Shown here one piece after another: positions 33,834 to 42,609 of a stretch of DNA of 64,000 nt (its first letter is position 1; the number at the start of each line of letters is the position of its first letter). Source of the stretch: JAFECT01 sp035551675 (lineage in GTDB: Bacteria > Pseudomonadota > Alphaproteobacteria > Caulobacterales > Caulobacteraceae); contig DASZMV010000047.1 of NCBI GenBank assembly GCA_035551675.1, positions 7,068-71,067 of the forward strand, read 5' to 3'. The notes below the pieces were generated by a model. That model was not told the origin of the DNA, ran no database searches, and saw only the letters and a program-made list of their open reading frames with translations. The position numbers and the translations under genes were made by a program.

Positions 33834-34295
33834 ATGCGCCGGTTCGCCACTCTCGCTCTCGCCTGTCTCGCTGCCTGCGCCGTCGCCGGCGCCGCAACCG
33901 CATCGGATCAGATTCCCACTGACGCCCTCGCGCCCATGCGCGCCGCCAACGCCGACTGGGTCACAGCGATGAAAGCCAAGGACGCCGCGGCCATCGTCGA
34001 ACCTTATGCCGACGATGGCGTCTTCGTGCGCACGGACGGAAGCGTGGCGGCTGGCAAACCCGCGATCCTGGCCCTGTATCGAAAGCGCCTCGCGGAGAGT
34101 CCCGTGCTGGCGAGCGGCGGCCTCATCGACGACGGGGCGGCGGCCGCCGACGGCGACGTCTACGAATGGGGCCACGGCGATTTGACGTTTGAGCGCGCGG
34201 ACGGAACGACGACGCACGCCGGCGGCCGCTTCCTGACCGTCTGGCGCAAAGGCGGCGACGGCCGCTGGCGCATCATCCGCAATTTGACGTTTTAG
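33834..34295 (+). CDS. Secreted SnoaL/DUF4440-like (NTF2-fold) protein
   Basis: 153 residues from ATG 33834 (AAAGGAG 7 bases upstream). Signal peptide at residues 1-23 (LALACLAACAVAGAATA). The rest fits the DUF4440/NTF2 cone fold: MRAANADWVTAMKAKDAAAI, VEPYADDGVFVRTDGSVAAG, AILALYRKRLAE and the closing GGRFLTVWRKGGDGRWRIIR. Such domains are ligand pockets or simple hydrolases; here exported. It lies 33 bases after the receptor's terminator, so it may be partly co-expressed with it. Function unknown. Confidence 0.85.
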   Translation: MRRFATLALACLAACAVAGAATASDQIPTDALAPMRAANADWVTAMKAKDAAAIVEPYADDGVFVRTDGSVAAGKPAILALYRKRLAESPVLASGGLIDDGAAAADGDVYEWGHGDLTFERADGTTTHAGGRFLTVWRKGGDGRWRIIRNLTF

Positions 34296-34330
34296 GAAGG
34301 ACGCCGCCTCAACACATCCACCGCTAAAAA

Positions 34331-37300
34331 TCACTCCGCGGGCGCGGGCGCGGCTTCCGGCGGCGTTCCGCCGTGGCCCTTCAGCCCGTCGCGCTTCGCC
34401 TTGGCTTCCGCTCGAGCGTCGGGATCGACCTTTTTCCGGATGCCGTCGAGGTAGATGTAGATCACCGGCGTGGTGAACAGGGTTAGGATCTGCGACACGG
34501 TCAGGCCGCCGATGATCGCCCAACCGAGCGGCTGGCGGAATTCCGATCCGGTCCCGTGACCCAGCACCATCGGCACGCCGCTCAGGGCCGCGCAGAAGGT
34601 GGTCATCAGGATGGGGCGGAGCCGCTGGTGCGATGCCTCGCGCACCGCATCCTCGGCGCTCATGTCGTGGTCGCGTTCGAGCCTGAGCGCCACGTCGACG
34701 ATCATGATTCCGTTCTTCTTCACGATCCCGATCAGCAGGATGATCGCGATAATGCCGATGACGTTCAAGTCCTGACCGACCGCCAAGAGCGCCAACAGCG
34801 CGCCCATGCCCGCCGACGGCAGGGTCGACAGGATGGTCAGGGGATGGATGTAGCTCTCATAGAGCACGCCCAGAATAATGTAGACCGCGAGCAGGGCGGC
34901 GGCGATCAGGATCGGCTCGCTCGACAGCGACTGCTGGAACGCCTGGGCGGTGCCCTGGAACGAACCGGTCACCGTGGACGGCGCGTGGATCGTCTGGCGC
35001 ACCTTGTCCACCGCGGCGGTCGCCTGGCCGAGCGAGACGCCCGGCGCGAGGTTGAACGAGATCGTGGTCGCCGGAAATTCGCCCTGGTGGTTGATCTGAA
35101 GGCTGGTGGTGGCGTTCGGGTTCACCTTGACGAACAAGGACAGCGGCACGGTCTTGCCGGTGATCGGCGACAGTACGTAGACGTGGTCGAAGATGTCGGG
35201 GTTGGACTGGATGTTCGGCGGCGCCTCGAGCACCACGTGATAGGCGTTGAGTTGGGTGAAGTACTGCGCCACCTGTCTTTGCCCGATCAGGTTGTAGATC
35301 GCCGCGTCTATGTCGGTCGGCGAGATTCCGAAGCGCGCCGCCGCGTCGCGGTCGATGGTCAGCTTCACTTCGGCGCCCTCGGACTGCTGGTCCGAACTGA
35401 CGTCGGCGAGCTCCTTGGTCTTCTGCAGCGCCGCCAGCAGCTTCGGCGCCCATTCGTTCAATTCGTCCAGGTTGGCGTCCGACAGGGTATACTGATACTG
35501 CGCCTGGCCCGCGCGCCCGCCGACGCGGATGTCCTGCGCCGCCTGCAAATAGGTCTTCACGCCGACCAGCCTATTGAGCTGCGGCCGCATCGCATCGATT
35601 AGCTGGGTCGCGGACAGTTTGCGCTGGTCGCGCGGCGTCAGGCTGATCGACAGGTTGGCCTGGTTGCTCCCGCTCGACCCCATGTAAAACCCGACCCCGG
35701 CGACATCGGGGTTCTGTTCGAACACCTTGCCGACCATGGCGATCTTGCTGCGCATCTTCTCGTAGGACGCATCCTGCGACGTCCGCACGACGCCTTGAAT
35801 GAAGCCGGTATCCTGTTGCGGGAAGAAGCCGGTCGGAACCACGAGGTACAAGATACCCGCCGCCACCGCGGTCGCCAAAAATACAATCAGAGTAATCACC
35901 TTGTGGCGCAGAACCTTGTCGAGGGTGCGCGCGTAGCTGCGCTCGACCCAGCCGAATCCGCGCTCGAGGCTCTTCGTAAAAGGATTGTGCGCCTCTTCCG
36001 GGGGCTTGAGGAACCGGCTGCACAGCATCGGCGTCAGGGTCAGCGACAGGAAGATCGAGACCACGACCGCGGCGCTCAAGGTCAGGGCGAACTCGCGCAT
36101 CAGGCGCCCCACGATGCCTCCCATAAGCACCAGCGGCGTGAACACCGCGATGAGCGAGATCGAGATCGTCATGATGGTGAAGGCGATTTCCTTCGATCCC
36201 GCGATGGCGGCGTCGAACGGATTCTCGCCGCGTTCGATGCGCTTCCAGATCACCTCGACCATGACGATGGCGTCGTCGACCACGAAGCCCACCGCAATGG
36301 TCATGGCCATCAGCGACAGGTTGTCGAGGCTGAAATGCAGCACCAGCATGACCACGCAGGTCGAGATCAGCGCGATCGGGATCACCGCGCTGGGGATCAG
36401 CGTCGCGCGGACGTTGCGCAGGAAAAGGAAGATCACCAGCACCACCAGGCCGATGGTGATCAGGAGCGTGATCTCGACGTCGCGCACCGAGGCGCGGATG
36501 GTCTGGGTCCGGTCGGCGATGATGTGGATGCCGATGCCGGCGGGAATGCTGGCCTCGACCGACGGCAGGATCTGGTTGATGCGGTTGACGGTCTGGATGA
36601 CGTTGGCGCCGGGCTCCTTGTGAACGATCAGCAGCACCGCCTGGCCGGCGGTCAGACTCTTGTCGGTGTTGCCTTTACCGGGATAGACGAAGGCGCCGAT
36701 CTGGTCGTTCTCGACACTTTCCGAGGCGCCGCCGATATCGCGCAGCCGCACCGCCGCGCCCTGGTGGTAGCCCACCACCAGGTTTTGCCAGGTGGTCGCA
36801 TCGAGCACCTGCCCGTTGTCGTCGACGATATAGTTCTTCAGCGGACCGTTGACCGTCCCCTTCGGCGCGTTCACCGTTTCTGACGCAATGGTCGCGCGGA
36901 CCGCGTCGATCTGCAGTCCGAGCGAGGCGACCTTCAACGGGTCGATCTGGATGCGCATGGCCGGTTTCTGCTGGCCGCCGACGTTGACTTGGCCGACACC
37001 GTCGATGGTTGACATCCGCTGCGCGAGGATGTTCTCCGCGAAGTCGTCCACCGTCGACAGGGGCAGCGTGTCCGAAGTCAGGGCGATGATCAGGATCGGC
37101 GAATCCGCCGGGTTGATCTTGCGCATGTTCGGCGCCGAGGGCAGGTTGGTCGGCAGCTGGCCGCTGGCGGCGTTGATCGCGGCCTGCACGTCCTGGGCGG
37201 CGCTGTCGATATTGCGCGACAGCTCGAACTGCAGGGTGATGCTGGTCGTGCCGTTGGCGCTCGACGAGGTCATCTCGGTCAAGCCCGGAATCTGAGCGAA

Positions 37301-37510
37301 CTGACGCTCCAGCGGCGAGGCGATGTTCGACGCGACCGTCTGGGGGTTTGCGCCGGGCAGGTTCGCGTTCACCTGAATGGTCGGAAAATCCACCTCCGGC
37401 AACGCCGCGACCGGCAGCATGAAGAAGGCGACGCACCCGAACACGAACAGCGCCGCGGCGATCAGTGACGTCGCCACCGGCCGCTTGATGAAACCCGCCG
37501 AGATATTCAC
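34331..37510 (-). CDS. RND efflux permease, MdtB/MdtC-like
   Basis: 1059 residues; the opening FIKRPVATSLIAAALFVFG and ALPEVDFPTIQVNANLPGAN are typical of MdtB/MdtC and related HAE-1 pumps. TM4 Asp pair present (VGFVVDDAIVMVEVIWKRIE), and the second repeat has IGIVKKNGIMIVDVALRLER. Twelve spans, two large periplasmic loops, a charged Pro/Ala-rich C-terminus. It overlaps the adaptor gene by 4 bases. Unlike E. coli MdtABC there is one permease gene, implying a homotrimer, and no outer-membrane factor nearby. Substrate unknown; bile-salt/novobiocin-type or metal-related export are possibilities only. Confidence 0.95.
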   Translation of the reverse strand: MNISAGFIKRPVATSLIAAALFVFGCVAFFMLPVAALPEVDFPTIQVNANLPGANPQTVASNIASPLERQFAQIPGLTEMTSSSANGTTSITLQFELSRNIDSAAQDVQAAINAASGQLPTNLPSAPNMRKINPADSPILIIALTSDTLPLSTVDDFAENILAQRMSTIDGVGQVNVGGQQKPAMRIQIDPLKVASLGLQIDAVRATIASETVNAPKGTVNGPLKNYIVDDNGQVLDATTWQNLVVGYHQGAAVRLRDIGGASESVENDQIGAFVYPGKGNTDKSLTAGQAVLLIVHKEPGANVIQTVNRINQILPSVEASIPAGIGIHIIADRTQTIRASVRDVEITLLITIGLVVLVIFLFLRNVRATLIPSAVIPIALISTCVVMLVLHFSLDNLSLMAMTIAVGFVVDDAIVMVEVIWKRIERGENPFDAAIAGSKEIAFTIMTISISLIAVFTPLVLMGGIVGRLMREFALTLSAAVVVSIFLSLTLTPMLCSRFLKPPEEAHNPFTKSLERGFGWVERSYARTLDKVLRHKVITLIVFLATAVAAGILYLVVPTGFFPQQDTGFIQGVVRTSQDASYEKMRSKIAMVGKVFEQNPDVAGVGFYMGSSGSNQANLSISLTPRDQRKLSATQLIDAMRPQLNRLVGVKTYLQAAQDIRVGGRAGQAQYQYTLSDANLDELNEWAPKLLAALQKTKELADVSSDQQSEGAEVKLTIDRDAAARFGISPTDIDAAIYNLIGQRQVAQYFTQLNAYHVVLEAPPNIQSNPDIFDHVYVLSPITGKTVPLSLFVKVNPNATTSLQINHQGEFPATTISFNLAPGVSLGQATAAVDKVRQTIHAPSTVTGSFQGTAQAFQQSLSSEPILIAAALLAVYIILGVLYESYIHPLTILSTLPSAGMGALLALLAVGQDLNVIGIIAIILLIGIVKKNGIMIVDVALRLERDHDMSAEDAVREASHQRLRPILMTTFCAALSGVPMVLGHGTGSEFRQPLGWAIIGGLTVSQILTLFTTPVIYIYLDGIRKKVDPDARAEAKAKRDGLKGHGGTPPEAAPAPAE

Positions 37511-38661
37511 GGCGACGACGCCGGCGCAGGTTTCGGTGCGGGCCCGCGACCGTAGCTGACCTTGCTGCCGGGCTTCAGCGACATTTGGCCGTCGGTCACC
37601 ACGATGTCGCCCGGCTTGAGGCCCGAACCGATCACTGCAAGGCCGCTCTGCGTCATCGTCACCGCGACCGGTTGCTGGATGACCTTCTGGTCACGCCCGA
37701 CGACGAAGGCATAGGCGCCGTTCGGTCCCTGATTCACCGCCGCGGTCGGGATGGTCAGCACATTGTCCAGGTTCTCGAGCGTGAGGCGCACATTGACGAA
37801 CTCGCCGGGCCACAGCTGACGCGAGACATTGGCGAAACGCGCCTTCAGCTGCACCGTGCCGGTCGCCGGATCGACGTGGTTGTCGGCGACGACCAGCTCG
37901 CCGGCGCCTAGGTCCGCGCCGGTCTCCTGGCTCAGCGCCTCGGTCGGCAGTGGACGCGTAAAGCCGCTCGACGCCTGCGCCAGGCGCTGGAACTCGCCCT
38001 GGGGAATGGTGAAGGTGACCGCGATCGGCTCGATTTGGTTCACGCTGACGATGCCGGTCGTCAGCCCCGTGGTGACGATATTGCCGGGATCGATCAGCCG
38101 CACGCCGACGCGGCCGAACACCGGCGAGACCATCCTGCACGAACCGACGTTATAGGCCGCCGCCGCCACCTGGCCGCGGTCGAGCGTGACCGTGCCCGCG
38201 TCCTGTTTCGCCAGCGCCGCCTGGTCGTCGTACTGCTGGCGCGCGATCGAGTCCTGTTTCACCAGGGTAGCGTACCGGTCGCGGTCCATCTCCGCGGCCG
38301 CCAACAGCGCCGTGTCGCGCTGCAGCGCGCCCTGGGCCTGCAGGAGCGCCGCCTTGTAAGCGGCGCAGTCGATCTCGGCTAACACGTCGCCCGGCTTCAC
38401 ATAGTCGCCCTCGGCGGCGACATAGGTCAGCCGGCCGCCCACCAGCGGATTGATCAGCACGCCCTTCCACGCCTGGGCCGCGCCCAGGGCGTTGACGAAG
38501 ACCGGCATGTTGACCAGCGCCGCCCTGGTCACGGAAACAGGCGTCGAAGGCGTCTTCGCCTTGGCCGGCTTGTGGTTGGCGTTCATCAGCCAAACCACCA
38601 GCCCGGCCAGGATCACGGCCAGGGGAATGAAGCCCCAACGAAACCGTCGCGGCGGGTTCAT
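37507..38661 (-). CDS. RND efflux periplasmic adaptor, MdtA-like
   Basis: 384 residues. One N-terminal membrane segment (WGFIPLAVILAGLVVWLMNA), then an adaptor with AQAWKGVLINPLVGGRLTYV and AAEGDYVKPGDVLAEIDCA (lipoyl half), a helical hairpin, VGVRLIDPGNIVTTG, and the barrel region with ATGTVQLKARFANVSRQLWP. These are the hallmarks of MdtA-type proteins. The C-terminus is Pro/Lys-rich. It is the first gene of the two-gene operon and its stop overlaps the permease start. The 222-base gap to 38884 is the divergent promoter region. Confidence 0.93.
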   Translation of the reverse strand: MNPPRRFRWGFIPLAVILAGLVVWLMNANHKPAKAKTPSTPVSVTRAALVNMPVFVNALGAAQAWKGVLINPLVGGRLTYVAAEGDYVKPGDVLAEIDCAAYKAALLQAQGALQRDTALLAAAEMDRDRYATLVKQDSIARQQYDDQAALAKQDAGTVTLDRGQVAAAAYNVGSCRMVSPVFGRVGVRLIDPGNIVTTGLTTGIVSVNQIEPIAVTFTIPQGEFQRLAQASSGFTRPLPTEALSQETGADLGAGELVVADNHVDPATGTVQLKARFANVSRQLWPGEFVNVRLTLENLDNVLTIPTAAVNQGPNGAYAFVVGRDQKVIQQPVAVTMTQSGLAVIGSGLKPGDIVVTDGQMSLKPGSKVSYGRGPAPKPAPASSP

Positions 38662-38883
38662 GCGCGAACTCCCAAGCCGGGCGATGTCGCCAAGGTGCTG
38701 CTGCTCATCGGGTCCCTAGTCGCTTCACGCGCCGGACGGCGATTTCCGTTCCCGCTCAACGTCGAAAAGCACGCGCGGGGCCGGCCGAGCCGATAACCCG
38801 GGCAGGCGAGGCGGGTTCCGGAGCCGGTTCGTTGCACGGTGAAGCCGGCGTGGCATGATAGGTGGGTAACCCAAGGATTCTCC

Positions 38884-39354
38884 ATGCAGCTTCGGACCTT
38901 GCACGCCTATATCGGCATGCTGATCGCGCCTACGGTTCTATTCATGGCTCTGACCGGCCTGCTCCAGGTCTACAGCCTGCACGAGGATCACGGCGCCTAT
39001 CACGCGCCCCGCGCGCTCGAGGTTCTGGGCAGTCTCCACAAGGACCAGAAGCTGCCGGGCGCCGAGGGGAGCGACGATCACGACCACGACCACGCAGCGG
39101 CCCCGGCCGCCAAGGGCGCGGGCGCACCGTCCCCCCACACTGACCACGACGCGCACGACCACAAGGGCCCGGCCCACCCCTGGGCGGTGGCGCTGTTGAA
39201 GGTCGTCTTCGCGGCGGTGGCGGTCGGCCTCTTCGCCTCGACCTGTATCGGCCTCTGGATGGCCTGGCAGTCCCGCCTGCGCCGCCGCACCCACATGATC
39301 CTCCTGGCCGTCGGCGCGGTGATCCCCCTAGTCCTGGCGCTATTGGCGAGCTGA
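38884..39354 (+). CDS. PepSY-TM-like protein with a His-rich loop
   Basis: 156 residues from ATG 38884 (AAGGA 6 bases upstream; an ATG at 38839 is in frame but has no ribosome site). The N-terminus LRTLHAYIGMLIAPTVLFMA resembles the first helix of PepSY-associated membrane proteins. Residues about 32-112 form a hydrophilic loop with dense His/Asp clusters (LHEDHGAYH, SDDHDHDHAA, HTDHDAHDHKGPAH), followed by two more membrane helices (LLKVVFAAVAVGLFASTCIG, ILLAVGAVIPLVLALL). The loop looks like a metal-binding site facing the periplasm. It is divergent from the RND pump, so a metal-related role for both is a hypothesis. Confidence 0.78.
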   Translation: MQLRTLHAYIGMLIAPTVLFMALTGLLQVYSLHEDHGAYHAPRALEVLGSLHKDQKLPGAEGSDDHDHDHAAAPAAKGAGAPSPHTDHDAHDHKGPAHPWAVALLKVVFAAVAVGLFASTCIGLWMAWQSRLRRRTHMILLAVGAVIPLVLALLAS

Positions 39355-39385
39355 GGCCCACGTTTTTCTCGAGGAGTGCGAGGGG

Positions 39386-39919
39386 ATGGCCAAGTTTGTC
39401 TTCGGAATGATGCAGTCGCTCGACGGCTACGTCGATCACCTGGCCCTGCCGCCGCCGGGCCCCGGGTTGCATGGTCATTTCAACGATCACGTTCGCGGCC
39501 TCGCGGGAGTCCTCTACGGGCGCGGCATGTACGAGGTGATGCGATACTGGGATGAGGATCAAACCGACTGGGGCGCCGTCGAACTCGACTTCGCGGCGGT
39601 ATGGCGCGCGCTGCCGAAATGGGTCGTGTCGCGCACGTTGAATTCAGTTGGTCCGAATGCGACGCTGGTTTCCGACGACGTCGAAGCTTTCGTGCGGCGA
39701 CTGAAGGACGACGTCGAGGGGGAGATCGATGTCGCCGGCCCGGGGCTTGCGGCGAGCCTGACCGACTTCGGCTTGATCGACGAGTATCGCCTCTACTTCC
39801 GCCCGGTCGTCCTGGGTGAGGGCAAGCCGTTCTTCGCCCGCGCCCGGCCGTTCCTGCGTCTTACCGACAGCGAAACGCTTGCGGAAGACACCGTCAAACT
39901 GACCTACGCGCCTGCTTGA
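39386..39919 (+). CDS. Dihydrofolate-reductase-like (RibD C-terminal domain) protein
   Basis: 177 residues, GAGGAGTGCGAGGGG before the ATG. Family pattern: KFVFGMMQSLDGYVDHL at the start, VLYGRGMYEVMRYWDED, a strand-loop PKWVVSRTLNSVGPNATLVS, EIDVAGPGLAASLTDFGLID and EYRLYFRPVVLGEGKPFFA. These are typical of the stand-alone RibD_C/dihydrofolate-reductase-like proteins, NADPH-dependent reductases of unknown substrate that are widespread in soil bacteria and often lie beside SRPBCC or sigma-factor genes (not here). Cytosolic. It converges on the next gene with 24 bases between. Confidence 0.9.
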   Translation: MAKFVFGMMQSLDGYVDHLALPPPGPGLHGHFNDHVRGLAGVLYGRGMYEVMRYWDEDQTDWGAVELDFAAVWRALPKWVVSRTLNSVGPNATLVSDDVEAFVRRLKDDVEGEIDVAGPGLAASLTDFGLIDEYRLYFRPVVLGEGKPFFARARPFLRLTDSETLAEDTVKLTYAPA

Positions 39920-39943
39920 GCGGAGGCGCTCCGCCACGCCAGA

Positions 39944-40693
39944 TCAGTGCGTGAAGCCGCGCAGATTTGCGGTTGACCGTTCGGCGGCCGCCGGCGCGTT
40001 CAGGTCCGGCGCACGCACACACGCGCCATAGATCGCGCGCGCGTTCTTGAGCAGGGTCTGCTGCATCGCCTCCGGAACCGTCACCCCCAGGCGCCGCGAG
40101 CGGGAGAGAAAAAGCTGCGAGCCCCGCGAAATGCGGTCGTTGAAGTTGCGCAATCGGCCCGCCAGCTCCCTCAGATGATGACGATCGGCGGCGGAGGGCT
40201 CGCCCGCGGCCGGCGTCGCATCGCGCAGTTCGGACAGCAACTCGGTTTCGCTCGCGTTGCTGTCGGTCAATCCCGGAAGGATGCGGTAGGCCGCCGACCA
40301 GTCGATCAGCCGCTCCGGCCCCATGAAGTCGCCGACGTTGGACGAAGCGACCGCCTTCCAGGCCTCTGAGTCCCACGATCTGAACGGCGGCGCGTATGCG
40401 GCCGCCCAGGCGCGCAACTGGTCGCCCGGCGCGGTCTCCGCGGCGTCGTGGATCTGCGCGATGCGGCCGTCGAGACAGGGGGAGATGACGACCCGTCCAT
40501 AGGCTTGCGGCCCATCGTCCTCGCCGAGCTCCAGGCGCATGGCGTGCTCGGCCAGTTTCGCCTGTTCGAGCTGATGCAGCTTCTCGACCACCTGCTCGAG
40601 CGCCAGGGCGGTCAACACGCCGAGCACGATGATCCCGTACTCCTTGAGGAACTCGCGCCAGCCGTGAAACGGCTTTGGTTTGTGAATATCCAT
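39944..40693 (-). CDS. Uncharacterised single-pass membrane protein, paralogue family member 1
   Basis: 249 residues from ATG 40693. It opens with MDIHKPKPFHGWREFLKEYG, then one membrane helix (IIVLGVLTALALEQVVEKL), then a soluble domain of about 210 residues. The opening motif and helix recur in three other genes of the window (40818-41573, 50873-51541, 51675-52340). About 35-45 residues after the helix a Cys-x-Asp pattern appears in all four (here SPCLDGRIAQI), and a Trp/Tyr-bearing segment further on (SWDSEAWKAVASS, WSAAY). No family name known to me. A 49-bp stretch just upstream of its start is nearly repeated upstream of the neighbour, indicating recent tandem duplication. Confidence 0.8.
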   Translation of the reverse strand: MDIHKPKPFHGWREFLKEYGIIVLGVLTALALEQVVEKLHQLEQAKLAEHAMRLELGEDDGPQAYGRVVISPCLDGRIAQIHDAAETAPGDQLRAWAAAYAPPFRSWDSEAWKAVASSNVGDFMGPERLIDWSAAYRILPGLTDSNASETELLSELRDATPAAGEPSAADRHHLRELAGRLRNFNDRISRGSQLFLSRSRRLGVTVPEAMQQTLLKNARAIYGACVRAPDLNAPAAAERSTANLRGFTH

Positions 40694-40700
40694 GCCCGCC

Positions 40701-40749
40701 CCGCGGTTGATCGCCCACCCTTGCCTAACACGGGTCGCCGGCCCGACCG
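40701..40749 (-). repeat. 49-bp leader repeat, copy 1
   Basis: Ends 7 bases before the start codon of family member 1. It matches 41584-41632 with 4 mismatches in 49 positions, a level of identity not seen in the coding parts. On the gene's strand it contains CCGTGTTAGGCAAG, possibly the promoter core. Confidence 0.8.
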
Positions 40750-40817
40750 CAACGGATCCTTGGCGCATTGCTTCACGTCGACGACTGCTGGCGATCTGTC
40801 CCCTTTTTTCTCTCCTC

Positions 40818-41573
40818 TCACCGCACCGGGGGTGGGACGTCGGTGACGACGGGTTCATGGAGGCTCGCGAGGGCCTTGAATTTGGCGATGCAGCCGGAGG
40901 CGCCCGGCGTTCCCCGCAGAATATTGATTTCGCGCGCCATGGCCTGCGGGTCGATGCCGAGGTGGAGTTGGTGCATGCCGAAGGCGGCGATTCGGGCGGC
41001 GTCGGCCATGGCGCGGTTGTCCCGGGTCAGGGTTTCGACCGCGAGCAGGATGCGGCCCTTTTCCTCATCGCTCAGTGCGCCGCCGGTGTGGCTGATAGCG
41101 CCGAGCGCCGCGCCATTCTGGAACTCGCGCTCGGCGCCGCGGTCGAGCACCGGCATTTCGGCGTAAGTCAGTCCCCACCATCCGGTGTCGTGGTGCAGGC
41201 CGTGCAGGGTCACGCCCTCCTCGCGGGCGGCGTCATAGTCCTGACTGTCCCAGCTGTGATGCGGCACGCTGTATTGCGCCACAGCGGCCAGCACGTCGGC
41301 GCGGCTCGCCCCCTTCTCCACGTCGGCGCGAACACGCGCCAGCGACGCGTCGATGCAATCGGCGAGCGCCAGGCGCTCATAGACCTGGGGACCGTCGTCG
41401 GCGGCGATCTCGGTGCGCATCGCGCGTTCGGCGCGATCGACTTTGTGATTCCATTCGAAGGCCTGAACCACCTGTTCCGCGCTGAGCGCGATCAGGACGC
41501 CGATCACGATGACCGCGATCTCGGCCGTGAACTCACGCCAGTTGTGAAACGGCTGCGGCTTGTGGATGTCCAT
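40818..41573 (-). CDS. Uncharacterised single-pass membrane protein, paralogue family member 2
   Basis: 251 residues from ATG 41573. N-terminus MDIHKPQPFHNWREFTAEIA differs from member 1 at few positions; the helix is VIVIGVLIALSAEQVVQAF. The soluble part shares the DDGPQ(A/V)YER/GR segment and a Cys-x-Asp motif (LADCIDASLARV), then HSWDSQDYDAA; it diverges afterwards and ends in VVTDVPPPVR. It lies directly upstream of member 1 on the same strand with 124 bases between, which include the repeated leader. Function unknown. Confidence 0.8.
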   Translation of the reverse strand: MDIHKPQPFHNWREFTAEIAVIVIGVLIALSAEQVVQAFEWNHKVDRAERAMRTEIAADDGPQVYERLALADCIDASLARVRADVEKGASRADVLAAVAQYSVPHHSWDSQDYDAAREEGVTLHGLHHDTGWWGLTYAEMPVLDRGAEREFQNGAALGAISHTGGALSDEEKGRILLAVETLTRDNRAMADAARIAAFGMHQLHLGIDPQAMAREINILRGTPGASGCIAKFKALASLHEPVVTDVPPPVR

Positions 41574-41583
41574 GCGCCGCCCC

Positions 41584-41632
41584 CCGCGGTTGATCGCCAA
41601 CGCTTGCCTAACACGGATCGCCGCCCCGACCG
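41584..41632 (-). repeat. 49-bp leader repeat, copy 2
   Basis: Ends 10 bases before the start codon of family member 2 and matches 40701-40749 at 45 of 49 positions. Probably a duplicated promoter and ribosome-binding leader. Confidence 0.8.
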
Positions 41633-41792
41633 AAATAGTGAGCGGAAATCAGCGACCGGACCCGAAAGCGGCCTCTGGGCCTGCCGCGCCCAGAGCGGAT
41701 TCTCGAAAGGTCTGCTACGTGTTCCGATTCAATGACTGAAAGCGGTCATTGATCAAGGTCGGCGCGGGAGGCATCCTCAGGGCCGCAATAGG

Positions 41793-42554
41793 ATGGATCG
41801 CGAGGCCGTCGGCGCCGTGAACAGTGTAGTCAAAGGCTATATAGTCGCGCTGTTCATGCTTTATGGAGCCGGCCGAGCCTCGGCTCAAGACTGTCCGAAC
41901 TCCAGCCCGGGGGGAGGGGATACGCCGTCGCAGACTCAAACGTTGGCAGGTCGGCTGATCTACCACGACGGCATCCGCCAGTGGTACGAACTGAAGCTCG
42001 ACCGGAGACGCTGCGGTCAGAACTCCGTACAACTGATCGTGCCGGACAATGAATGGAAGTTGCTTGAAGTCACCAGAGGGTGCCGGGTCAAGGCCACCGG
42101 CAAGCTCGACTTCCCTTTCACGGGATATTATTCGCTGGACGTCTACCAGGACGCCATAAGCGTGAGCCCAATCGGGGCATGTTTGAAAAAGCCAGCCTTC
42201 GCAGACTATTCAAACGCCATGCCTGACCGACATGTTCGTGCGTACCGCGTGACCATGGATGTCGAGTACCGACCAGGCGACCACCCGATCAAATTCCATG
42301 TCCGAAGCGGGAGGAGAGAGCTACGTCCGTGGCAAGCTTATGCGAGCTACAGCCTGACCGGGAGTTTCGTCCTTTACGGTGAGTGTGGCCGCGGCTTCGT
42401 CGTCGATAAGGTGTATGGAACGCCCTCCGCCCGTCCGTTGCATTTCACTGCGGCCAGAGACCCGAGTGACAAGGCTGCTTTCGATCCAGAGAGAGCCGCC
42501 CAGGCGGGAAAGATCAACCTGCATCTAGGGTATAGCTGCATTCGCGGGCATTGA
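41793..42554 (+). CDS. Secreted hypothetical protein, DUF4431-like segment
   Basis: 253 residues from ATG 41793. A signal peptide is likely at residues about 12-31 (VVKGYIVALFMLYGAGRASA). The stretch TLAGRLIYHDGIRQWYELKL followed by a Cys and CRVKATGKLDFPFTGYYSLD recalls the DUF4431 beta-rich domain of secreted proteins, but I am not certain. Five Cys in the mature part could form disulphides. Base composition is less GC-rich than neighbouring genes and start context is weak. It is isolated between the membrane family and the peptidase gene. Function unknown. Confidence 0.7.
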   Translation: MDREAVGAVNSVVKGYIVALFMLYGAGRASAQDCPNSSPGGGDTPSQTQTLAGRLIYHDGIRQWYELKLDRRRCGQNSVQLIVPDNEWKLLEVTRGCRVKATGKLDFPFTGYYSLDVYQDAISVSPIGACLKKPAFADYSNAMPDRHVRAYRVTMDVEYRPGDHPIKFHVRSGRRELRPWQAYASYSLTGSFVLYGECGRGFVVDKVYGTPSARPLHFTAARDPSDKAAFDPERAAQAGKINLHLGYSCIRGH

Positions 42555-42609
42555 CCCGGGCCCAAAGCTCCGCTCAGTTCTCACCCTGTGTATTTCCCAG
42601 GGGCGGACC

